A stretch of DNA of 64,000 nt from Lichenicola sp050954785 (lineage in GTDB: Bacteria; Pseudomonadota; Alphaproteobacteria; Acetobacterales; Acetobacteraceae): contig JBPBQO010000171.1 of NCBI GenBank assembly GCA_050954785.1, forward strand, positions 1 to 64,000. The letters are read 5' to 3'. The notes beneath the pieces are model-generated. The model saw only the letters and a list, made by a program, of their open reading frames with translations. It made no database searches and was not told the DNA's origin. Below are positions 8,850 through 17,495 of this stretch, one piece after another (position 1 is the stretch's first letter; every line of letters begins with the position of its first letter). The translations under genes and the position numbers were made by a program.

Positions 8850-10028
8850 TCAGCCGTGCGGCTTAAACACGACTTTCGTGCAGCCGTCCTTCTTGTCACG
8901 GAAGGTCTCGTAGAGTGCAGGACCGTCTTCCAGGTTGGTGGAGACGTGGCTGATGATGAACGACGGGTCGATCTCGCCCTTCTGGATGCGCTCCATCAGC
9001 GGCTTCATGTAGCGCAGCATGTGGGTCTGGCCGGTGCGGAGGGTCAGCCCCTTGTTCATCAACAGGCCCATCCCGATCGGTCCGGCCATGCCGGCATACA
9101 CACCCGGCATCGACACGATTCCGCCCGGACGGCAGGCCAGGAGCGCCTGGTTCAGGGCGAAGGGCCGCTCCATGCTGATCGTCGCCGACATCACCGCCGA
9201 GCTGACCTTCTGCGCCAGCGTGTCGGCGCCATGCGACTCCATGCCGACGGCCTCGATGACCGCATCGGGTCCGAGACCATGGGTCATGTCCATGATCGTT
9301 TCCTGCACGTTCTGGGTGCCGAAATCGATGGTTTCCGCTCCTGCCGTGCGCGCCAGGGCAAGCCGCTCCGGCACCGTGTCGATTGCGATCACCCGTTCGG
9401 CGCCAAGCAGGAAGCAGGACTTGATCGCCAGCACGCCGACCGGTCCACAACCCCAGACGGCGATGGTCTGCCCGGGCTGGATGTCGCAATTTTCCGCCGC
9501 CTGGTAGCCGGTCGGGAAGATGTCGCTCAGGAACAGAACCTGCTCGTCGGTCAGGCCGTCCGGAACCACGATCGGACCGACGTCGGAATAGGGAACACGC
9601 AGGTATTCCGCCTGTCCACCGGGGATACCACCGGTGATGTGCGAGAAGCCGAACAGGCCTGCCAACGGATAACCGAAGGTTTCGGCCTGCATCTTGCCGT
9701 TCGGGTTGGTACGCTCGCAGCAGCTGAAGTTGCCCCATTTGCACTGGCGGCACTCGCCACAACAGATGGTGAAGGGCACGACGATGCGATCGCCGACCTT
9801 CAGCTTGGTGTTCTCGCGACCGACCTCGACCACTTCGCCCATAGTCTCGTGCCCGAGGATGTCGCCGCATTCCATCGTCGGCATGAAGCCGCCCATCAGA
9901 TGGAGATCCGAGCCGCAGATCGCGCAGGCCGTCACCTTGATGATCGCGTCATGCCCGTCCTGGATGATCGGATCGGGCACCGTCTCACAGGTGATCTTGC
10001 CTTTGCTCTGCCAGGTTAGGGCCTTCAT
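8850..10028 (-). CDS. Zinc-dependent alcohol dehydrogenase (MDR superfamily)
   Basis: This 392-residue medium-chain dehydrogenase shows catalytic zinc ligands in ACAICGSDLH (C38) and GHETMGEVVEVG (H60, E61). A structural zinc site is visible in CCGECRQCKWGNFSCC, and the cofactor-binding glycine motif is VWGCGPVGVLAIKS. It resembles the glutathione-independent formaldehyde dehydrogenase-like or threonine-dehydrogenase-like zinc enzymes used to oxidise alcohols or detoxify aldehydes. The exact substrate cannot be read from sequence. It is a single gene, convergent with the DUF3293 gene and separated from the SIMPL operon by about 120 bases. It is not one of the PQQ-dependent dehydrogenases typical of acetic acid bacteria. 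Confidence 0.92.
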   Translation of the reverse strand: MKALTWQSKGKITCETVPDPIIQDGHDAIIKVTACAICGSDLHLMGGFMPTMECGDILGHETMGEVVEVGRENTKLKVGDRIVVPFTICCGECRQCKWGNFSCCERTNPNGKMQAETFGYPLAGLFGFSHITGGIPGGQAEYLRVPYSDVGPIVVPDGLTDEQVLFLSDIFPTGYQAAENCDIQPGQTIAVWGCGPVGVLAIKSCFLLGAERVIAIDTVPERLALARTAGAETIDFGTQNVQETIMDMTHGLGPDAVIEAVGMESHGADTLAQKVSSAVMSATISMERPFALNQALLACRPGGIVSMPGVYAGMAGPIGMGLLMNKGLTLRTGQTHMLRYMKPLMERIQKGEIDPSFIISHVSTNLEDGPALYETFRDKKDGCTKVVFKPHG

Positions 10029-10149
10029 GTCGGTCTCTCCAGTTCACCGGTGTGGTCTGGTGATACGTGAGGCACCGATCGAGGTTTCTTCTCCCGAGCC
10101 AAGCTGGTTGCCAGACGCGGGACGGCGTCGCAGCGTCATCCGCACATTG

Positions 10150-10911
10150 TCAGGGGCGCGGGGGAGGGCTTCCCGGCGCGGGGTCCAGCTCGATTTCCGC
10201 GGACGCTTCCCGGCTGACATCCTGTGCGTCCTGCGTCGCCTCGGGCGAAGACATGGCCATCGCCTTCATCCGCATCATCGGACGGGGTCCGTTGCCGCTA
10301 TCGCTCAGGGTGACGTCACGGATCGTCCCGACCTTCAGCCCAAGCGACCGCGCCGCCGCGGCCGAGTTCGCCTGCAGTGTCTTCAGCGCCTTGTCGCTCG
10401 CCAGCCGCTCGGCCTCTTCCATGCGCGCCGGCGACAGCGTCCAGGCCAGATCGCCGATCACCAGGCCGCTGCCCTGCAGCCGCCCGACCAGTTCCAGCAG
10501 CGCAGTCGCGTTCGTCGCCTGCAGCCTCAGCGTCTGCCGCGCGGTCCAGAGTTGCTGCTTCTCGCCGCTGTGCTCGACGCTGTAGCCGGCCAGGTGCGGG
10601 ACGACACCATCCACCTTGGCAGTCAGCGAGGTTGCCGCCGCGATCAGGCGGTTGACCTGTTTCTGTGCCGCGACCGGATCGGCCGAGGTCGCTTCGGCGG
10701 CAAGCTGGGCCACCAGCAGGTCGGGAGTTTCCTGCACCGTACCGGTCGCCGATAGATGCAGCAGCGTGGCACCCGGTGGCAGCGGTGCCCCCGGCGGTGC
10801 GGCATGCGCGGCCGGCATCAGCCAGATCGTATTGAGGCTGCCCGCCAGCATGGCACCGGCAATCGATGGCGCCCGGCGAAGGGTGGCGGCGTGGCTGGAC
10901 AGGCTATCCAT
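10150..10911 (-). CDS. SIMPL (DUF541) domain periplasmic protein
   Basis: The ATG at 10911 overlaps the end of the upstream 131-residue gene by eight bases, so this gene is translationally coupled as the last of the operon. The 253-residue product has a signal peptide ending in PAAHA. The family pattern LHLSATGTVQETPDLLVAQLA, VVPHLAGYSVEHSGEKQQLW and QTLRLQATNATALLELVGRL is followed by KALKTLQANSAAAARSLGLK. SIMPL-domain proteins are periplasmic or surface proteins tied to oxidative or envelope stress. Here the gene follows a protease and a two-component system, which fits that role. The C-terminal tail is rich in acidic residues and proline. Confidence 0.85.
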   Translation of the reverse strand: MDSLSSHAATLRRAPSIAGAMLAGSLNTIWLMPAAHAAPPGAPLPPGATLLHLSATGTVQETPDLLVAQLAAEATSADPVAAQKQVNRLIAAATSLTAKVDGVVPHLAGYSVEHSGEKQQLWTARQTLRLQATNATALLELVGRLQGSGLVIGDLAWTLSPARMEEAERLASDKALKTLQANSAAAARSLGLKVGTIRDVTLSDSGNGPRPMMRMKAMAMSSPEATQDAQDVSREASAEIELDPAPGSPPPRP

Positions 10912-11299
10912 GCGGCTCGTTCTCCTGGTCCTTGTCGGGGGTCGCGACATCCAGGCTCTCACCAGCCGGTCCACGCTCGGCACGCAGCACCATCAGGGCG
11001 CGACGCAGCCGGTTGATACCACCACGCACCCGACCCTGCTCGCACAGGTCGCGCCCTTCGGTCTCGAGCTCGCGCACCTCCTGCGGCATCACGCCGTAGC
11101 GGTGAATCCGGTCGGACAGGCTCAGGCAGTATGCGCGCGTATCCGAGGTGACCACCATCGGTGCGTCCTCGGTATCCTGTTCATGTTCCAAGGCCAGTGC
11201 CGGACCGTTGCCGGCTATCGAGACGGCAAGCACCAGCATCGCAGGAAGCAGGAGTGGCGGCAGAGTGACATGTCGCGGAAGCAGAACCGTTCGGATCAT
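10904..11299 (-). CDS. Small secreted protein of unknown family in the envelope-stress operon
   Basis: The product has 131 residues. The N-terminus (LPPLLLPAMLVLAVSIAGNG, cleavage likely after ALALE) is a signal peptide. The mature part has two cysteines, in AYCLSLSDRI and GRDLCEQGRVRGG, separated by a helical, charged stretch, and a polar C-terminus. I recognise no domain. It sits five bases after the histidine kinase stop and overlaps the SIMPL gene, so it belongs to the same transcript. It could be a periplasmic partner or input protein for the kinase; that is speculation from position only. Confidence 0.75.
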   Translation of the reverse strand: MIRTVLLPRHVTLPPLLLPAMLVLAVSIAGNGPALALEHEQDTEDAPMVVTSDTRAYCLSLSDRIHRYGVMPQEVRELETEGRDLCEQGRVRGGINRLRRALMVLRAERGPAGESLDVATPDKDQENEPHG

Positions 11300-11304
11300 G
11301 GCGG

Positions 11305-12900
11305 CTAGGATAGCGGGTTCGCCCTGTCCGTCTGATGGTCCGGAGATGACGGCGGCTCCATCCGGGGCAAAACAGGCTGTTTGTGCAACATCTGTTGCGG
11401 TCCTGCCATACCGGTCAGCGGCAGCAGCAGGGTCGCTTCGATTCCTGTGGCCGTACTACTCCGACTTGCCGGGGAGCCCAGCTCGAGCCGTCCGCCATGC
11501 AGATGCGCCACTGCCAGTACCAGCGACAATCCAAGGCCGGAGCCAGGCAGGTTCCGCGACGTTTCGGCACGAAAAAATCGTTCTGATGCGCGGGCCAGGT
11601 CGGGCGCCTGCATGCCGATTCCCTGGTCGCGAACGGTGATCCGGACCAGGCCCGCGTTGGCGACAGCCTCGAGCTGGACCACTCCGCCCGGCCTGGAGAA
11701 CTTGATCGCGTTGTCGAGCAGGTTCGCCACCGCCTGCTGGATCAACCTGCGGTCGCCCTGCAGATGGATCGATGAGGATGGCAGCCGCTCCAGCGTCAGC
11801 TCCTGTTCTTCAGCCAGCGCGCCGTAGAGGTCGGCGAGGTCGTCCAGCAGCCCCGATAGCTCGAGTGGTGCAAACGCAGACCGTCGTGCACCGGCCTCGA
11901 TCTCGGCGATCCGGAGCAGCGCCTCGAATACCGCCGTCACGCCGTCGAGATCGGCCACCGCCCGCTCGATCGCCGCGCGCATCTCTTCCTGTCCCGTCGC
12001 ATGCAGGGCGGCATCCTCGAGCCGGGCGCGGGCGCGGGTGATCGGCGTGCGCAGGTCGTGGGCGATCGAGTTCGAGACCTGCTTTACCCCGTCCATCAGC
12101 CGGGCGATCCGGTCCAGCATTTCGTTGACCGTCTCGGCGACCCGGTCGAACTCGTCGCCGCTGCCGGACAGCGGCACCCGCTGGGTCAGGTCGCCGGCGG
12201 CGATCGCGGCGGTGGTGCGGGCGACGTTATGGACCATGCGCCGGAACAGGCTCCGCACCACGAACGCGCCGCTGACTCCCAGCACCCCCACCATGAGGAC
12301 TGCCCACAACAAGGTGTCGGTGAGCAGGCGCTTCAGGATGGTGCGCGCCCGCACGTCCCGGCCGACCAGCAGGCGGAACCCGCCGGGCAGGGTGAACGCC
12401 CGCAACTCCGCCCGCCCGCGCAGGCCGGCCCGCGAGATCGAGAGCTGGTACCAGATGTCGGTTCGCGCTACGACGCGCGGCCAATCGCGCAGGTTGCCGG
12501 CTACCCGCGCGCCGGCGCTGTCCACCATCAGGTAGATCGCGTCGTCGTCGACGTTCTGCGCCAGGCGCTCCTGGATGGTGTTGCCGAGCCCGAGCAGCCC
12601 GTCCTCGGCGAACCGTTCCGACAGGGCGCGCGCGTCGGCCTCGATCGCCGCCTCGGCCTCGCGTTCCAGCAGGCCGACCGTCGCCCACCAGATGAAGCAC
12701 ATGAAGATGATCGCGCTGAGGATGAACAGCAGCGCATAGACCAGCGCCAGCCTGAGGCTGGCGGACCGGAGGATGTCGTTGCGGCGGCTTTTGCGTGGCG
12801 CGGAATCCGGTCCGACCGGCTGCTGGACCGGGCCGCGCGCGACCGGCGACCGCTGCCAGGGCGGCCGGACGTTGGCGCCGGCGGGCTGCCTAGTCGTCAC
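11305..12900 (-). CDS. Sensor histidine kinase with HAMP domain
   Basis: It starts at a GTG that overlaps the end of the response-regulator gene by 11 bases and encodes 531 residues. Transmembrane helix one lies around residues 50-75, a periplasmic sensor of about 115 residues follows, and helix two lies around 196-216. HAMP comes next (MVHNVARTTAAIAAGDLTQR), then HisKA with SIAHDLRTPITRAR, phospho-acceptor H281. The ATPase domain shows AVANLLDNAIKFSRP, RDQGIGM and GSGLGLSLVLAVAHLHGG. It phosphorylates the adjacent OmpR-type regulator. The location downstream of an HtrA protease gene suggests that it senses envelope state. The signal is unknown; no known sensor fold is recognisable in the periplasmic loop. 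Confidence 0.93.
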   Translation of the reverse strand: MTTRQPAGANVRPPWQRSPVARGPVQQPVGPDSAPRKSRRNDILRSASLRLALVYALLFILSAIIFMCFIWWATVGLLEREAEAAIEADARALSERFAEDGLLGLGNTIQERLAQNVDDDAIYLMVDSAGARVAGNLRDWPRVVARTDIWYQLSISRAGLRGRAELRAFTLPGGFRLLVGRDVRARTILKRLLTDTLLWAVLMVGVLGVSGAFVVRSLFRRMVHNVARTTAAIAAGDLTQRVPLSGSGDEFDRVAETVNEMLDRIARLMDGVKQVSNSIAHDLRTPITRARARLEDAALHATGQEEMRAAIERAVADLDGVTAVFEALLRIAEIEAGARRSAFAPLELSGLLDDLADLYGALAEEQELTLERLPSSSIHLQGDRRLIQQAVANLLDNAIKFSRPGGVVQLEAVANAGLVRITVRDQGIGMQAPDLARASERFFRAETSRNLPGSGLGLSLVLAVAHLHGGRLELGSPASRSSTATGIEATLLLPLTGMAGPQQMLHKQPVLPRMEPPSSPDHQTDRANPLS

Positions 12901-13570
12901 GCAGCATGTAGCCGGCGTTGCGGACGGTATGGATCAGCGGGGTCGGATACGGCTTGTCGATCTTTTGCCGGAGCCGCGACACATGCACGTCGATGACGTT
13001 GGTCTGCGGGTCGAAATGATAGTCCCACACCCCTTCGAGCAGCATCGTGCGGGTGACCACCTGGGCCGCATGCCGCATCAGGTATTCGAGCAGCCGGAAC
13101 TCGCGCGGCTGCAGGTCGATCTTCTGGCCGGCCCGCTTCACCTGCCGCGACAGCAGGTCCATCTCGAGGTCGCCGACCGTCAGGCGGGTGGTCGGCCCGG
13201 TCTCGCCCTTGCCACGGCGGCACAGCACCTCGACCCGTGCCAGCAGCTCGGAAAAGGCGAACGGCTTGGTCAGGTAGTCGTCGCCGCCGGCCTTCAGGCC
13301 CGCGACCCGCTCGTCCACCTGGCTCAGTGCGGACAGCAGCAGCACGGGTGTCCGGTTGTTCTGGCCGCGTATGGTTTCCAGCAGGTGCAGCCCGTCGATG
13401 CCGCCGGGCAGCATGCGGTCCAGGATGATGGTGTCGAAGCTTTCGCTGACGGCCATGAACAGGCCGTCCTTGCCGTTATCGGCCTGTTCGACGATGTGGC
13501 CCGCTTCCTTCAGGCCCTTGGCAACGAAGCCACGGACGGTCTGGTCGTCCTCGACCAGCAGGATACGCAT
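12890..13570 (-). CDS. OmpR/PhoB-family response regulator
   Basis: The protein has 226 residues from the ATG opening MRILLVEDDQ. The receiver domain has the acidic pair at E7/D8-D9, phospho-acceptor D51 in TIILDRMLPGG, and the lysine in YLTKPFAFSELLAR. The C-terminal winged helix has LQPREFRLLEYLMRHAAQVV and NVIDVHVSRLRQKID. It is a DNA-binding transcription factor activated by the kinase encoded directly after it. A longer start eight codons upstream is possible but would add residues before the conserved beta strand. The htrA-like gene lies 119 bases upstream on the same strand and is a plausible target. Confidence 0.95.
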   Translation of the reverse strand: MRILLVEDDQTVRGFVAKGLKEAGHIVEQADNGKDGLFMAVSESFDTIILDRMLPGGIDGLHLLETIRGQNNRTPVLLLSALSQVDERVAGLKAGGDDYLTKPFAFSELLARVEVLCRRGKGETGPTTRLTVGDLEMDLLSRQVKRAGQKIDLQPREFRLLEYLMRHAAQVVTRTMLLEGVWDYHFDPQTNVIDVHVSRLRQKIDKPYPTPLIHTVRNAGYMLRDD

Positions 13571-13689
13571 CGCATACGCCTTTTGCATCGCCATGCCACA
13601 CGGCCGGCCTCATGGACGGAGCGTGCACCCACAACGGCGAACTTGTCCATGTGAGGCCGGACAGGTGCCGACCGCCGACCGGCCGATGC

Positions 13690-14826
13690 TCAGCCCGGGT
13701 TCTCGTCGACCCGGCGGCCGACGACGGCCAGCACGTCCACCACATGGCCTTTGCGAGTTACTTCCAGCCGGATCGAACTGCCCGGCGCCGCGGCCGCAAC
13801 CGTGCGGATCAGTCCGCGATTGGTGTCGACATGGTCGCCGTTCACCATGGTCACGATGTCGCCCGACCGGAGGCCGGCCCTGGCGCCGGGCCCGCCCTTA
13901 TCGACCGAGACGATCGCCACGCCGCCGCCGACGGCGTTCTCCAGCGTCACGCCGAGCCAGCCGCGATCGATATGGCCCTTAGTGCGCAACTGCTCGACGA
14001 TCGGCGCCACCAGTTCGCTCGGAATGCCGAAGCCGATGCCTACCGAGCCGCCGGTCGGCGAGACGATCGCGGTGTTCAGCGCCACCACCTGGCCATGCAT
14101 GTCGAACGACGGACCGCCGGAATTGCCGGGGTTGATCGGCGCGTCGAGCTGCAGGAAATCATCGAACGGACCGGCGCCGATGTCGCGCCCGCGTGCCGAG
14201 ACGATGCCGGCCGTCACCGAGCTGCCCAGCCCGAACGGGTTGCCGGCGGCCAGGATCCAGTCGCCGATCTCGACCTTGCGGCTGTCGCCCCAGGTCACGA
14301 ACGCCAGCTTGTGATCGGCCTTGACCTGGATCACCGCGATATCGGTGAGTTCGTCGCTGCCGAGCAGCTTCGCCGGCAACTCGGTGCCATCCGAGAACGA
14401 CACCGAGATCTTGTCGGCATTTCCGACCACATGGTTGTTTGTGACGATGATCCCGGAGGGGTCGATCACGAAGCCCGAGCCGGCGCCCAGCATCTGCTCC
14501 CGGCGCGAGCGCATCCGCTCGCGGAACTGCTTCTCGAACGGAGTGCCGCGCAACGCCTGCGGCACCTTCACTTTGGTCTGGCTGTCGTCGTCGACATCCT
14601 GGGTGACGGCGATGTTGACCACGGCCGGCACCACCTTGCGCACCAGCGGCGCGAAACTGAGTGGGCCACTGACCACCAGAAGCGGTCCGCCCTGCGGGTC
14701 CGGTTCCGCGTAGGCAACCGACGTTCCGGTCCAGATGGCGAATGCCATCATGGCTCGGAATGCCGCCACCGGTATGACCGCGCCACGTAATGGACGTCGG
14801 GGCAGGGTCGAGCCGGGTTCGTTCAT
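13690..14826 (-). CDS. HtrA/Deg-type periplasmic serine protease, one PDZ domain
   Basis: The 378-residue product has a signal sequence ending near SVAYA. The trypsin-like triad is complete: H132 in TNNHVVG, D162 in ELTDIAV and S236 in INPGNSGGP. One PDZ domain follows (GWLGVTLENAVGGGVAIVSV, RAGLRSGDIVTMVNG). A single PDZ is the DegS/HhoB arrangement rather than DegP with two. These proteases degrade or sense misfolded envelope proteins. It heads a same-strand run of protease, response regulator, kinase, secreted protein and SIMPL protein, which together look like a self-contained envelope-stress module. The start at 14826 is chosen because it gives a compact signal peptide. Confidence 0.92.
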   Translation of the reverse strand: MNEPGSTLPRRPLRGAVIPVAAFRAMMAFAIWTGTSVAYAEPDPQGGPLLVVSGPLSFAPLVRKVVPAVVNIAVTQDVDDDSQTKVKVPQALRGTPFEKQFRERMRSRREQMLGAGSGFVIDPSGIIVTNNHVVGNADKISVSFSDGTELPAKLLGSDELTDIAVIQVKADHKLAFVTWGDSRKVEIGDWILAAGNPFGLGSSVTAGIVSARGRDIGAGPFDDFLQLDAPINPGNSGGPSFDMHGQVVALNTAIVSPTGGSVGIGFGIPSELVAPIVEQLRTKGHIDRGWLGVTLENAVGGGVAIVSVDKGGPGARAGLRSGDIVTMVNGDHVDTNRGLIRTVAAAAPGSSIRLEVTRKGHVVDVLAVVGRRVDENPG

Positions 14827-14882
14827 GCAGCCAAGGCCTCGAGGCAATCAGCGTTCATCCTAATGCCAGAACGTTCCGGAAA

Positions 14883-17450
14883 TCACCGTTGTGGCTTGCG
14901 CGTTACAGGATGCGTGCCGGACTGTGGCGTATTGGACGCGCTCTGCATGCCGGGCGTAGGAGTCGACGGGTCCTCCGGCCAGTCGTGCCGCGGATAGCGC
15001 CCACGCATGTCCCGGCGCATGTCGGCCCAGCCGCCACGCCAGAAACTTTCGAGGTCGGCGGTGATCGCGGCAGGCCGTCCGGCCGGCGACAGCAGCGCCA
15101 CCTGCATCCTGAGCCGCCCGTCGGCCAGCACGGGCAGCCGGGTGGTCCCATAGAAATCCTGTGCCCGTGCCGAGGCGGTCGGCACCGGCTGGGAATAATC
15201 GATTGCGATCCGGCGTCCGTGCAGTGCGAGCTGGGTCGGCAGCAGCCGGTCCAGCCGGGTAATCTCCGCATGGTCGATCTGCCGACGTAGCAGCCCGGCC
15301 AGGTCCAGCTGCAGCAGTTCGGGCAGGCGGGTAAGGCCGCGCAGGTGCGGTGCCAGCCACGCCTGCGCCGACGCGGCCAGCGCTGCATCGGACAGGTCGG
15401 GCAACGCCGACATGTCCCCGTCGAGCCCGCGCAGCACCATCACCCGTGCCTGCAACTGCCGCGCCGCGTCGCTCCAGTCGAGTGCGGTGCCGAGCCGCTC
15501 GGAGGCCGCCTTGGCCAGCAGCCGGGCGGTCTCGACGGGATCGGCCTCGATGATCCGGTCCTGCAGCACAAGCTGGCCCAGCCGCCTGCGCCGGCGGCTC
15601 ATCACCGCGCCGCTGACCGGATCGAGCCCACTTTCGACCTGCTCGGTGGTGCGTGCCAGAAGGGCGGCAGGCAGCCGCTCCGGATCGAGCGGCAGCGCCA
15701 GGGTAATCCGTGCGGCATCGCGCACATGCAGTGCCGCGACCGCCAGCAGCTTCGACGACGACAGCCCGTCGCCGCGCGCCAGCTTGGCCGATCCGCCGCC
15801 CGCCATCCGGAACGAGCCGATCTCGCCACGCGCCTGGGCGATCCGGTCCGGAAACCCGGCCGACAGCAGCGCCGCCGCGTCGCCTTCGGCGGCCACGTCG
15901 GTGCGCAGCCGGCGACGGTAGCCGTTCGCCGCCTGCCTGATCCGGGCCAGCGCGCCGCGATCAGCTTCCTGGCCTGCCGGATGCCGGCCGGCCAGCAGCT
16001 CGAGACGCAGCAGGATGTCCGACGGCGGATCGACAGCGCGGCCACCGGCCACGGGACGAGGACGCAGCGGATCGCGCTCCTCCAGCAGAGCGGCCAGGTC
16101 CGCCGCCAGCGCCGCTTCGCCGGGACTGTCCGCCGCCAGCATCATCGCTGCCAGGCGCGGGTGCGCACCCAGCGCCGCCATGCGGCTTCCGAGTCCGGTG
16201 ATGCGTCCTTCCTCGTCGAGTCCGCCGAGCGCCCGCAACAGGCTGCCCGCCGCCTCGAACGCACCGGACGGCGGCGGATCTGGAAGCGGCAGTGCGTCCG
16301 GCGTCGTGTCCATCAGGCTGGCCCAGGCAGCCGCCTGCAGCCGGAAGCCCGACAGTTCCGAGTCCAGGATTTCCGGCCGGTCCTGCAGCGGCAGCCCGCG
16401 TGCGGTCGTTTCGGTCCAGAGCCGGTAGGCGGTGCCCGGCGCCTCGCGACCGGACCGGCCCGACCGCTGCGTCGCGGCTGCACGGCTGACCCGTACGGTT
16501 TCCAGCCTGGTCAGCCCGCTGCCCGCATCGAGCCTGGGCACCCGCCGCCAGCCGCCATCCACCACGATGCGCACGCCCGGCACGGTCAGCGAGGTCTCGG
16601 CGATCGAGGTGGCCAGCACCACGTGCCGCCGGCGCTCGGTCGGCGGCCGTGGGCGCAGCACGCGGTCCTGCTCGGCCGGCGGCAATTCGCCATGCAGCGG
16701 CAGCAGCTCGGCATCGACGCGGAACTCCACGAGTGCCTGCTGGGTACGCCTGATCTCGCCGACCCCCGGCAGGAACGCCAGCACGTCGCCCTCCGGCTGT
16801 TCGGCCAGGGCAGTGCGGATCGCGCGCGCCACCGCGTCCGGCAGATCGCGCAGACTGGGCAGATCGCGGGTCGCATGACGGATTTCGACCGGGAACATCC
16901 GGCCCTGGCTTTCGATCATCGGCCCGCCCAGCCGCTGCGACAGCGCCGCCGCATCCGCCGTGGCGGACATCGCCAGCAGCCTCAGCTCCGGCCTGAGCTG
17001 GCGCTGCAGATCGAGGCAGAACGCCAGCACCGTGTCCGCGTCCAGGCTGCGCTCGTGCACCTCGTCGACGATGACGCAGCCGATCCCGTCGAGCATCGGG
17101 TCGGACAGCAGCCGCCTGAGCAGGATGCCCTCGGTCACCACCTCGATCCGGGTGCGGCCGGACATGGCGCTGTCGATGCGGGTCCGGTACCCGACCAGGC
17201 CGCCGGCTTCCTCGCCGATCAGGCTGGCCATGCGTTGGGCTGCCGCCCGTACAGCCAGCCGGCGCGGTTCCAGCATGACGATCCTGGCCGTCCCGAGCCA
17301 GTCGGCACCGGCCAAGGCGAGCGGCACCAGCGTGGTCTTGCCCGCACCCGGAGGTGCGACGAGAACCGCATTCGGTGTAGTGGTCAGGCTCGCCAGCAGG
17401 GCAGGCAGCGCCTCGACGATAGGAAGGTCCGGCAGCGGGTCAGGAAGCAT
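14883..17450 (-). CDS. hrpB: ATP-dependent helicase HrpB (DEAH/DExH family)
   Basis: The protein has 855 residues. Walker A is APPGAGKTTLVPLAL, motif II is the DEVH box (VIVDEVHERSLDADT), and the helicase C motifs ATSIAETSLTVPGVRIVVDG and QRSGRSGREAPG are present. The HrpB-specific C-terminal region is there as well (QDFYGTTRLPVLADGRLRMQ; SPAGRPAAITADLESFWRGG and WADMRRDMRGRYPRHDWPEDP). HrpB is a predicted RNA helicase whose cellular substrate is poorly defined. The length is slightly above the E. coli protein. It is divergent from the dsbD-like gene with only 45 bases between starts. An alternative ATG eight codons upstream exists. Confidence 0.95.
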   Translation of the reverse strand: MLPDPLPDLPIVEALPALLASLTTTPNAVLVAPPGAGKTTLVPLALAGADWLGTARIVMLEPRRLAVRAAAQRMASLIGEEAGGLVGYRTRIDSAMSGRTRIEVVTEGILLRRLLSDPMLDGIGCVIVDEVHERSLDADTVLAFCLDLQRQLRPELRLLAMSATADAAALSQRLGGPMIESQGRMFPVEIRHATRDLPSLRDLPDAVARAIRTALAEQPEGDVLAFLPGVGEIRRTQQALVEFRVDAELLPLHGELPPAEQDRVLRPRPPTERRRHVVLATSIAETSLTVPGVRIVVDGGWRRVPRLDAGSGLTRLETVRVSRAAATQRSGRSGREAPGTAYRLWTETTARGLPLQDRPEILDSELSGFRLQAAAWASLMDTTPDALPLPDPPPSGAFEAAGSLLRALGGLDEEGRITGLGSRMAALGAHPRLAAMMLAADSPGEAALAADLAALLEERDPLRPRPVAGGRAVDPPSDILLRLELLAGRHPAGQEADRGALARIRQAANGYRRRLRTDVAAEGDAAALLSAGFPDRIAQARGEIGSFRMAGGGSAKLARGDGLSSSKLLAVAALHVRDAARITLALPLDPERLPAALLARTTEQVESGLDPVSGAVMSRRRRRLGQLVLQDRIIEADPVETARLLAKAASERLGTALDWSDAARQLQARVMVLRGLDGDMSALPDLSDAALAASAQAWLAPHLRGLTRLPELLQLDLAGLLRRQIDHAEITRLDRLLPTQLALHGRRIAIDYSQPVPTASARAQDFYGTTRLPVLADGRLRMQVALLSPAGRPAAITADLESFWRGGWADMRRDMRGRYPRHDWPEDPSTPTPGMQSASNTPQSGTHPVTRKPQR

Positions 17451-17495
17451 CCGCCCTGTATGAGGGTGGAGCAACTCGTGTCAAAGACGGGTCCT

